Below are positions 9,075-14,934 of a DNA stretch of 64,000 bases, piece after piece (position 1 is the stretch's first letter; every line of letters starts with the position of its first letter). The notes under the pieces were generated by a model that saw only the letters and a list, made by a program, of their open reading frames with translations, had not been told where the DNA came from and did no database searches. Origin of the DNA: Streptomyces mobaraensis NBRC 13819 = DSM 40847 (GTDB lineage Bacteria; Actinomycetota; Actinomycetes; Streptomycetales; Streptomycetaceae); NCBI RefSeq assembly GCF_017916255.1, contig NZ_CP072827.1, forward strand, positions 4,861,501 through 4,925,500. Reading direction: 5' to 3'. The position numbers were made by a program, and so were the translations under genes.

Positions 9075-9202
9075 CCCCTCCTAGCTGTCGCGGCATTCGA
9101 GCCCGACGCTATAAGGCAGTTGACGCCCGTGCAGGGGCGACCCTTGATCCTTCGGCGAATCACATTGAGCGCACTTCGATACCGCCCAATTCGTCGAACC
9201 GT

Positions 9203-9244
9203 CCCCCTTACCGTTACGTGCTGCACCACGTTCCGGTAAGGGGG
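9203..9244 (+). promoter_or_regulatory. Long stem-loop just upstream of the structural genes
   Basis: Arms at 9203-9220 and 9227-9244 match at 16 of 18 positions with a 6-nt loop, followed by ATTTCTCG. It ends 20 nt before the ribosome-binding site of the next gene. It could be a terminator closing the control region or a leader structure. Confidence 0.55.
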
Positions 9245-9277
9245 ATTTCTCGTACCTAGAATCAGGAGGTGCCAGGC

Positions 9278-9508
9278 TTGACAGGGATTCGTACAACCAA
9301 CTTGAAGACGCTTCAGGCTCATTGCGCCGAAGTCAAGAGGATCGAGCATCGCATTGCCGCCGCCCGAAAGTGCCGCCGCGAACTCATCGAAACGTACGGC
9401 ACTGGCACCGTAGACGCCCGCGAAGGTGGCCGCCCCCTCACCATACAAATCCGTGAGGACGCTAAGAAGCTGGGTGACGTGTGGGACAAGTTCTTCGAGG
9501 GCATGTAA
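9278..9508 (+). CDS. Small element protein of unknown function (76 aa)
   Basis: The start is set at TTG 9278 because AGGAGG lies at 9264-9269, 8 nt upstream; a GTG at 9269 would sit on the Shine-Dalgarno itself. The product is basic and helical in its first half (LKTLQAHCAEVKRIEHRI), then has a short strand-like stretch (GRPLTIQIREDAKK) and an acidic C-terminus. Its stop overlaps the next ATG (TAATG), so it is co-translated with the 123-aa protein and probably with the capsid gene. I recognise no family. Position in phages would suit a head-assembly or decoration role, but this is only context. Confidence 0.7.
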   Translation: MTGIRTTNLKTLQAHCAEVKRIEHRIAAARKCRRELIETYGTGTVDAREGGRPLTIQIREDAKKLGDVWDKFFEGM

Positions 9509-9879
9509 TGCCAGACAACGACCCGGGAAGTCTCAACGCCGCCCAACTCGCTGCGCAGCATTCACCGGAAGAGCTCGCCCGCATGGTCGTCAGCCATCGG
9601 CGCCAGGCAGTATCGGCCCGACAGCATGCGCGCCGGGAGCAAGACAAGGCGTTGGCGGCAATGAAGGACGCGGCGGAGCAGTCCGCAAAGGCTGCCGGTC
9701 TGACCAGCAGGGGAAGTCAACGCCCGCCCAGCCCAAAGGAGTTGGCGGCAGAGATCCGGTTGCACGTATTCAACGAACTGCCCGTGCCGGACGACCTGAA
9801 GCGCATGTTCTCTCGACTTCAGCTCGCGCAGATGAGCCCACAGCAACGCGCCGACTACGAGGCCGGACGCCAGCGTTAA
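9508..9879 (+). CDS. Helical charged protein, possible capsid scaffold (123 aa)
   Basis: ATG 9508 overlaps the preceding stop by one base. The first ~65 residues are predicted helix, rich in Ala, Gln, Arg and Glu ('SPEELARMVVSHRRQAVSAR', then 'REQDKALAAMKDAAEQSAKA'). A flexible Gly/Ser/Pro linker and a second helical segment (SPKELAAEIRLHVFNELP...LKRMFSRLQLAQMSPQQRADY) follow. A small, highly helical, charged protein encoded directly before a major capsid gene is the classic place and composition of a phage scaffolding protein. No sequence family is recognised, so the function is inferred from position and composition only. Confidence 0.72.
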   Translation: MPDNDPGSLNAAQLAAQHSPEELARMVVSHRRQAVSARQHARREQDKALAAMKDAAEQSAKAAGLTSRGSQRPPSPKELAAEIRLHVFNELPVPDDLKRMFSRLQLAQMSPQQRADYEAGRQR

Positions 9880-9900
9880 CCACGACAGAAAGGGCTACCC

Positions 9901-10761
9901 ATGACTAATAAGATTCAGATTGACCAGGTAGCAACTGCCGCCCTGGGGCTGCTTTCGTACCAGTCCGTGCTTGGTGCCACTGTCCACCGTGACGCCGAAG
10001 CGGAGTTTGAAGGTGGCCGAGGATCGGTTGTAGGTGTTCGCCTGCCGAAGCAGCGGACCGCTAAGAACTACACGGGCACCACCGAGTACGTTGACGTAGA
10101 GGAAGGCATCGCGCACGTCAAGCTGACCGACGAGCCGACCGACGCCGCAAAGCTTGGCACTCGCGATCTGTCCCTTGATATCCGCGACTTTGGCGGACAG
10201 GTCCTCATGCCACAGCTCGACGCGGTTTCTCGCTACATCGAGAAGAACCTGGCCACGCTCATGAACACGCAGAGCGAATCGGCGGATGCTGTGGTCATTG
10301 ACCCGGCCGCCCCACTCAAGGCAATTGCCGCAGCCTCTGCCGAGTTCGTCCGGCGCGAGATCGACCCGGGGGACCGTTTCCTAGCTGTAGGCCCTGACGT
10401 GTACGGGGCCCTGCTGGACGTCGAACAGCTTCAGCGCGTGGACGCGTCGGGAGATGATTCGATGCTTTCGCGCGCCGAGATCGGGACGCTGTTCAACTTC
10501 CGCGTCATCGTCTCGCCCCTTCTGACGGGGGCCATCGCTTACCACACGACGGCTTTTGCGCTGGCGAATCGGTCACCGAACGCCAACGAGGGTGCAGGCA
10601 AGTCGAGTTCGCAGACGTTCAACGGTTACGCAATTCGTGCGACGCTCGATTACTCCGCTGACGTCAAGTCGGATGTTTCTATCGTTGACTCGCTTTGTGG
10701 TTCAACGATTCTTGATCCGAATCGGATGATTGCGTTCAAGCTCAAGGCGAGCAAGCGCTAA
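9901..10761 (+). CDS. P22-coat-like major capsid protein
   Basis: The 286-aa protein begins at ATG 9901, 7 nt after GAAAGGG. The pattern fits P22 coat-like HK97-fold shell proteins: an N-terminal helix, 'LGATVHRDAEAEFEGGRG', a strand 'GSVVGVRLPK', 'VEEGIAHVKLTDEP', and the spine-helix segment 'DLSLDIRDFGGQVLMPQLDA' then 'VSRYIEKNLATLM'. A late 'FNFRVIVSPLL' and an ADVKSDVSIVDS-type C-terminal strand follow. It is much shorter than P22 gp5 (430 aa), consistent with loss of the inserted domain. GC content is clearly lower than the chromosome. No portal, protease or terminase accompanies it. Capsid formation for a satellite packaged by a helper phage is the favoured reading; a relic or an interference capsid is the alternative. 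Confidence 0.8.
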   Translation: MTNKIQIDQVATAALGLLSYQSVLGATVHRDAEAEFEGGRGSVVGVRLPKQRTAKNYTGTTEYVDVEEGIAHVKLTDEPTDAAKLGTRDLSLDIRDFGGQVLMPQLDAVSRYIEKNLATLMNTQSESADAVVIDPAAPLKAIAAASAEFVRREIDPGDRFLAVGPDVYGALLDVEQLQRVDASGDDSMLSRAEIGTLFNFRVIVSPLLTGAIAYHTTAFALANRSPNANEGAGKSSSQTFNGYAIRATLDYSADVKSDVSIVDSLCGSTILDPNRMIAFKLKASKR

Positions 10762-10815
10762 GCCGCTCACTCAAAGCGCATTCGGTATTTTCCGTTCGCT
10801 GAGGGTGGGCACTGA

Positions 10816-10883
10816 CCCCCTGCGGCTCCGACCCGAGCCGGGGGCCAATAGCGCGCCCGTCCGTGTACGGGTCTGGGGTTTTT
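10816..10883 (+). terminator. Tandem hairpins with T-tract after the capsid gene
   Basis: A GC stem with arms ending GGCTC (10824-10828) and GAGCC (10835-10839) is followed by a CCCGT (10856-10860)/ACGGG (10867-10871) hairpin and a T5 run at 10879-10883. Confidence 0.6.
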
Positions 10884-11036
10884 CGTCCTGGCCCCTCGCG
10901 GGGCGGGGTACGGGAGGGCCTGAGCGCGAGCAGGGCCAGCCCGCCTGCGTATCAAAGGTGACCCCTTCGCCGGCTCGGGGTGCCTGACGTCCAACTCCCA
11001 TGCCAGAACAGGGGAGTTGACCTCCTTCGGTTCCAT

Positions 11037-11079
11037 GGCCCCGCACCTTCCCCTGTCAGGGTGGATGCGGGGCCTTCTG
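11037..11079 (+). terminator. Hairpin terminator upstream of the XRE regulator gene
   Basis: Perfect 9-nt arms GGCCCCGCA (11037-11045) and TGCGGGGCC (11066-11074) are followed by TTCTG. It probably insulates the regulator/RiPP-like half of the element from capsid transcription. Confidence 0.6.
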
Positions 11080-11152
11080 CGTGTCCGGGACTGCTGGCCG
11101 GGCGTACGCTGGATGGACGAGAGCACGACACCACACGCATTAGGCGGGGATC

Positions 11153-12400
11153 ATGAGCGCTCTAGGGGAGAACGTCAGGAAGCACCGGCGGCTACGGGGT
11201 CTGACTCAGGAACAGTTGGCCTACGCGGCTGGCCTCGCTCCCTCCACCGTCGCCAAGCTGGAACAGGGCGGAAACGTCCGCATCGAAACCCTTCACATTC
11301 TGGCTCGCGCGCTGCATGTGAAGACCTCTCAACTCATGGCGTCCGACACGCCGGAACCTGTCCGAGGCGAAGACTCGACGCGCGTTGGACTCGCCGAATT
11401 GCGGAGCGCCCTTACTCCGCCCCTGGGAATCATCAACAGTGGGAGCGAAAGGCCCAACGAGGAACCAAACCTCCCCGCACTGCTGGACGTGATCCGTACC
11501 GGGTCGGCGGCATACGATTCAGATAACTTCGGTTCTGTGGCTGGCAAGATGCCTCAGATCATCCGAGACGCCAATTCCGCTGTCGCCTACTTCGACAACG
11601 GAGAGGAGCGCACAGAGGCGTTGTCTGCCCGTGCAGAGGCGTACTTGTTGGGCGGCCGGTACCTCACGCAAGTTCGGCAATATGACCTCGCCTATCACGC
11701 GCTGTCCGGGGCCATTCAGGACGCACAAGCAGTACGAGACATGGATACCGCTGGCTATGCCGTGGTGATCATGTCGTGGCTTCTGTTGAGGCAAGGGCGT
11801 TTCGATGACGCGGAGCGCGCTGCCATTGAAACGGCGGATCACCTGGAGCCGCGAATCTCGAAAGCTCCCCCGGAAAGGCTCGCAGTCTGGGGCTGGCTTG
11901 CCCTGCAAGCGGCTGCCGCTGCTGTTCGCAACAACCGTCCCGACGACAGTGCGGAAGCTCGCCGGATTGCCGAGTCTGCCGCTGCTGCCCTGGGAAGGCA
12001 TCCCGACACTCGTCACCGATTCGGACGGTTCGACACCACCGTTGCCGGAATGAAGGGGCTGGAGGATGAGTTGATCTCGGAGAACGGCGACCCTTACCGC
12101 GTGATTGACGAATCCACCGGAAAGGCCCGGTTCTCGGATCACGCCATGAAGGCGGCCCGCATTGCTGAGACGGACAAGGAATGGAACAGGCATCGGCTCA
12201 CAGTGGCGACGGCGTTCGTCAAGGTCGGTGAACACGACAAGGCGCTCGACCGGCTGACGGCCGTGGACTACGCCAACCCGCAGTGGCTCCGCCATCAGCG
12301 CATGGCACAGGACGTGATGACGGCAATCGTCCAGCGCCGTAAGCGCAGGCTCACCGCCGAGATGCGTGCCATGGCCGCCCACCTGGGCGTGCTGGGTTAG
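11153..12400 (+). CDS. XRE-family HTH regulator with TPR-like C-terminal domain
   Basis: The 415-aa protein starts at ATG 11153 with GGGGA just upstream. Residues 5-60 are a Cro/C1-type helix-turn-helix (LRGLTQEQLAYAAGLAPSTV, then AKLEQGG). Residues ~100-400 are all-helical with TPR-like pairs (AEAYLLGGRYLTQVRQYDLA, later RIAETDKEWNRHRLTVATAF). Such HTH-TPR proteins in Streptomyces often act as signal-responsive regulators near small-peptide or accessory loci. It may control the capsid half, the small-gene half, or both. A hairpin-forming repeat (GGTAGTT 12415-12421 / AACTACC 12440-12446) just downstream could be a binding site or terminator. Confidence 0.87.
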   Translation: MSALGENVRKHRRLRGLTQEQLAYAAGLAPSTVAKLEQGGNVRIETLHILARALHVKTSQLMASDTPEPVRGEDSTRVGLAELRSALTPPLGIINSGSERPNEEPNLPALLDVIRTGSAAYDSDNFGSVAGKMPQIIRDANSAVAYFDNGEERTEALSARAEAYLLGGRYLTQVRQYDLAYHALSGAIQDAQAVRDMDTAGYAVVIMSWLLLRQGRFDDAERAAIETADHLEPRISKAPPERLAVWGWLALQAAAAAVRNNRPDDSAEARRIAESAAAALGRHPDTRHRFGRFDTTVAGMKGLEDELISENGDPYRVIDESTGKARFSDHAMKAARIAETDKEWNRHRLTVATAFVKVGEHDKALDRLTAVDYANPQWLRHQRMAQDVMTAIVQRRKRRLTAEMRAMAAHLGVLG

Positions 12401-12523
12401 CTACTGCGGAGCGCGGTAGTTCCGGGCGATCAAGCCTCCAACTACCGTGCTGCGACGCTGGATTGACTCGTTCTGTGGCCATAGCTTCGCGGTATCCCGA
12501 AGTCGAGCAGGCCAGGGGTCAAG

Positions 12524-12886
12524 ATGGTTCACAGAACGGAAGCCGATCATCAGCGCAGGCGCGACCTCGCCGACGATGTGGCGGGGGTTGCGCGCTTGCT
12601 GCCCTGGGTGACGGATGACGGTCGACCCTGCTACCTCGCGACCGATGGCGCGGGGTGGCTGTCGGCGCTGGCCGACAACACGGAAGCCGTACAACTCGCC
12701 TTGGGTGCCGAGTTGTTGGAGCGCGTCAACGCGACGATGGGCGCCCCGAAGCTGTCGGACGGGGAACTGCGTTACCTGGTGGCCCGCCTGTACGAGGCTC
12801 TCGGCGACGCGCTGAGGGTCGCCGAGAGCCGGGGCAAACGTCTGCCGGGGGTGGACGCTGACGGCGGCGGGGAGGGGCAAGCATGA
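12524..12886 (+). CDS. Small element protein of unknown function (120 aa)
   Basis: From ATG 12524, preceded by a weak AGGGG, it encodes a soluble, mostly helical acidic protein: a helical N-terminus, a short stretch 'VTDDGRPCYLATDGAG', then long helices with 'LSDGELRYLVARLYEALGDA'. The first of three genes in an overlapping string (ATGA with the next). I recognise no family. The cluster sits between the XRE regulator and the peptide/methyltransferase pair and is probably one transcription unit with them. Confidence 0.75.
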   Translation: MVHRTEADHQRRRDLADDVAGVARLLPWVTDDGRPCYLATDGAGWLSALADNTEAVQLALGAELLERVNATMGAPKLSDGELRYLVARLYEALGDALRVAESRGKRLPGVDADGGGEGQA

Positions 12887-13089
12887 CCTTGGAGCCTGCC
12901 CCCGTGGAGGGATGCAAGGTCTGCGCACACTGCGCGAACTGGCGTAGGGCGTACCGTACGGGGGTCGGTACTTCTGACGGGTACGCGAACCTCTCGGCGG
13001 CGTCTGACTGCAACATGGAGATCCGCAACCACCCCCACCAGCCGCGCAAGGTCGCGCTCCCGATCAGGCCCCCGGCGGTGACCGCGTGA
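12883..13089 (+). CDS. Small Cys-rich protein, probable zinc binder (68 aa)
   Basis: ATG 12883 overlaps the upstream stop (ATGA) and its own stop overlaps the next GTG (GTGA). The motif GCKVCAHCANWRR gives Cys-x2-Cys-x2-Cys in the first 20 residues, and another Cys lies in 'SDCNMEIRNHPH' beside several His. This suggests a small treble-clef or zinc-ribbon-like fold. Proteins of this kind recur beside XRE regulators in streptomycete accessory loci. Function unknown. Confidence 0.7.
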   Translation: MTLEPAPVEGCKVCAHCANWRRAYRTGVGTSDGYANLSAASDCNMEIRNHPHQPRKVALPIRPPAVTA

Positions 13090-13400
13090 GCCGACAGACG
13101 TTCAAGTTCGCCGACTGGACGACTACCCCGGACCCGAAGGCGTCCGCCACGTACTCCGTCTTCTGCCGGGACAGCCTGAACGGGGCCGACGACGACCGCA
13201 ACGAGGACGCCGAGCCGTGTGGGTGGTCGTTCAGCGTTCTGGACGACAAGGCCGAGGCCGACAAGCAGCAAAAGGCCCACGTTGAGGATGCGGGACACCG
13301 GTTCTTCGTGGAGGTCTCCACGTGCCCCACGGTCGTCACGCCCCCGCCGGGATCGGTCCTGGCGGGCCGCCTCGCCCGGCTGGAACGGGCGACCCGGTGA
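13086..13400 (+). CDS. Small protein resembling the DUF7848 group (104 aa)
   Basis: GTG 13086 overlaps the preceding stop by 4 nt. The protein begins SRQTFKFADWTTTPD and contains 'YSVFCRDSLN' and 'AEPCGWSFSV', whose two Cys plus 'DAGHRFFVEVST' suggest a small metal-binding beta domain; this pattern resembles DUF7848 proteins of Streptomyces. It ends with a charged helix. It is the last gene of the overlapping trio, 132 bp before the peptide gene. Function unknown. Confidence 0.7.
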   Translation: MSRQTFKFADWTTTPDPKASATYSVFCRDSLNGADDDRNEDAEPCGWSFSVLDDKAEADKQQKAHVEDAGHRFFVEVSTCPTVVTPPPGSVLAGRLARLERATR

Positions 13401-13532
13401 CGGCACCGGTAATCGTCCGCAGAGGCCATCGACGGCCGACCTAGACCCCCGCTTGGCCGCACGCCCCTCATTCCCGTGAAGCGGAGACGGCCGGACGGGT
13501 TATCCCAGCACCATCGACAACGGAGGTACGAC

Positions 13533-13673
13533 ATGCAAAAGCACGCGTGGTGGCTGACCATGGCCGATGGCAACCCGCAGGACGACAGCGACTCGGGCAA
13601 CAAGCACGGCGGGGGCGGTTCGGACGAGGGTGGCAACACCAACGACGGCAAGGACCCGGCGGACGGCAAGTGA
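13533..13673 (+). CDS. 46-aa Asp/Gly-rich peptide, candidate RiPP precursor (imiditide-like)
   Basis: The start ATG 13533 is preceded by a strong GGAGG at 13522-13526. The peptide opens with MQKHAWWLTMADGN and ends NDGKDPADGK. It has 10 Gly, 8 Asp and 1 Glu in 46 residues, and three Asp-Gly pairs (D12-G13, D38-G39, D44-G45). Asp-Gly is the preferred sequence for aspartimide formation. Its stop overlaps the GTG start of a PIMT-like methyltransferase (GTGA), so the two are translationally coupled. That arrangement is known from imiditides, peptides whose only class-defining change is methyltransferase-driven aspartimide. No lanthionine, ATP-grasp or other maturase is nearby. Which Asp would be modified, and any cleavage site, cannot be read from sequence. 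Confidence 0.7.
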   Translation: MQKHAWWLTMADGNPQDDSDSGNKHGGGGSDEGGNTNDGKDPADGK

Positions 13674-14842
13674 CCGAGCGCACCGCGAAGGAGGTGGGCC
13701 CTCAGGGGCTCGCCTCCGTGCTCATGGAAAAGGGAGCCCTCACGAGCGCTTGGCTCCCTGCGTTCGAGGCGGTACCGCGTCACGCGTTCATGCCGAATGC
13801 GATCTGGCCCGGTCGCGCTGGCATGAACCGGCAGAGTGACCGCGTGATCCGCAGCGAGGAACCTGACGTGTGGTGGGAGGCCGTCTACCGGGACGCGCCG
13901 ATCACGACGCAATGGGATGACGGCGCGTACACCGGAACCGGCAAGGGCAAGTCCCCTACCTCTTCCAACTCCATGCCCACGATGGTGTTTTCGATGCTGG
14001 ACGCGCTCAGCGTCGAGGACGGGAACACCGTGTTGGAGGTCGGCACCGGTACCGGGTGGAACGCTGCCCTGCTGTCTCACCGGCTGGGCGCTGAGAACGT
14101 CGTCAGCGTCGAGGTGGACGAGGCCAGCGCGGAGGACGCGCGTACCCGCCTGAACCTCGCGGGGCTCCGTCCGCTGGTGCACGTCGGCGACGGGGCGCAG
14201 GGGTACCCGGAGCGGGCCCCGTACGACCGGCTGATCGCTACGTGCTCCATCGGCAGCGTGCCCCCGGCATGGCGGGAGCAGGTGAAGCCAGGCGGGGTGA
14301 TCGTGACCCCGTGGGGGCCGACGTACGGCGGGGAGGCGGTAGCGCGTCTCACGGTCGCTGAGGACGGTTCGGCGTCCGGCCCGTTCGTGGGGTCGTCGGC
14401 GTTCATGCGGATGCGTGCTCAGCGGGTCCAGCGTCAGCACGTCCGTGAGTACCTGGGCGGGCGGAAGTGGCCAGCGGACGGCGTGCAGTCCATGACATCA
14501 CTGTCCCCGGACGACGTGGGTGACTGGCACGTCATGTTCGCGATCGGGGTACAGGTGCCCGACGCGTTCCCGTGGATGGAGTCGTACGACGACGGCTCTT
14601 ACACGCTGTGGCTGCGGGACACGGCCGTCACGTCGTGGGCGACCGCTGACTACGTGCCGGGGAAGGACGAGTTCGAGGTCTACCAGTCCGGTCCCCGGAA
14701 CCTCTGGGATGAGGTGCTGGTGGCCTACCGCTGGTGGGACAAGCAGGGGCAGCCCGGGTTCGAGCGGTTCGGGCTGACCGTGGACGGCGACGGCGAGCGC
14801 GTGTGGCTCGACTCTCCGGACAACCCCGTGTCGGCACCGTAG
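13670..14842 (+). CDS. Protein-L-isoaspartate-O-methyltransferase-like enzyme paired with the 46-aa peptide
   Basis: The 390-aa product starts at GTG 13670, overlapping the peptide stop by 4 nt; a longer upstream frame would run through the peptide gene. The N-terminal ~230 residues show the PIMT pattern: 'PRHAFMP' near residue 40, the substrate/SAM loop 'SPTSSNSMPTMVFSMLDAL', motif I 'VLEVGTGTGWNAALL', and a 'VSVEVDE' acidic strand end. A ~160-residue C-terminal extension with many Trp/Tyr (WWDKQGQPGFERF) is absent from housekeeping PIMT (about 210-220 aa). It does occur in RiPP-modifying homologues (OlvS, imiditide and graspetide methyltransferases). The likely reaction is SAM-dependent methylation of an Asp side chain in the peptide, followed by spontaneous aspartimide formation. 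That is inference from family and pairing. Confidence 0.85.
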   Translation: MTERTAKEVGPQGLASVLMEKGALTSAWLPAFEAVPRHAFMPNAIWPGRAGMNRQSDRVIRSEEPDVWWEAVYRDAPITTQWDDGAYTGTGKGKSPTSSNSMPTMVFSMLDALSVEDGNTVLEVGTGTGWNAALLSHRLGAENVVSVEVDEASAEDARTRLNLAGLRPLVHVGDGAQGYPERAPYDRLIATCSIGSVPPAWREQVKPGGVIVTPWGPTYGGEAVARLTVAEDGSASGPFVGSSAFMRMRAQRVQRQHVREYLGGRKWPADGVQSMTSLSPDDVGDWHVMFAIGVQVPDAFPWMESYDDGSYTLWLRDTAVTSWATADYVPGKDEFEVYQSGPRNLWDEVLVAYRWWDKQGQPGFERFGLTVDGDGERVWLDSPDNPVSAP

Positions 14843-14921
14843 CCGCGCAGGCGTGCGACCGTGCCCCCTCGGCCCCGCCTGTGCGCTGTACCGATGCGCA
14901 TGGGCGGGGCTTCGCCGTGTC

Positions 14922-14927
14922 TACCCT
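14922..14927 (+). promoter_or_regulatory. Element-borne TACCCT -10 box for leaderless response-regulator transcription
   Basis: TACCCT ends 7 nt before ATG 14935, with no Shine-Dalgarno between. It copies the arrangement at the native start (TACCCT 6506-6511, 6 nt before ATG 6518). Confidence 0.5.
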
Positions 14928-14934
14928 GGCCCGT

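Larger units (their letters stand above)
8281..9277. other. Non-coding control region of the element (about 1 kb)
   Basis: No convincing gene is present on either strand. It contains the integrase terminator, three long inverted-repeat modules that share a CCTATAGGGAAAAC-like core, a 22-bp inverted repeat (9053-9074) and an 18-nt-armed stem-loop (9203-9244) just before the structural genes. Origin, packaging signal, regulatory RNAs or terminators are all possible. Sequence alone does not decide. Confidence 0.6.
10762..11152. other. Intergenic region between capsid and regulator genes (391 bp)
   Basis: No supported gene. It holds two hairpin/terminator structures (10816-10883 and 11037-11079) and presumably the promoter of the XRE gene. 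Confidence 0.6.

Noticed and set aside
9901-10761. Capsid-like gene read as an encapsulin nanocompartment
   Set aside because: The motif order (HRDAEAEF, VEEG, LSLDIRDFGGQVLMP) follows P22-coat-type proteins, there is no encapsulin cargo gene (ferritin-like or peroxidase) beside it, and it sits on an integrase element.
13670-14842. Methyltransferase read as housekeeping protein-repair PIMT
   Set aside because: It is almost twice the usual length, translationally coupled to a small peptide gene, and inside a mobile element.
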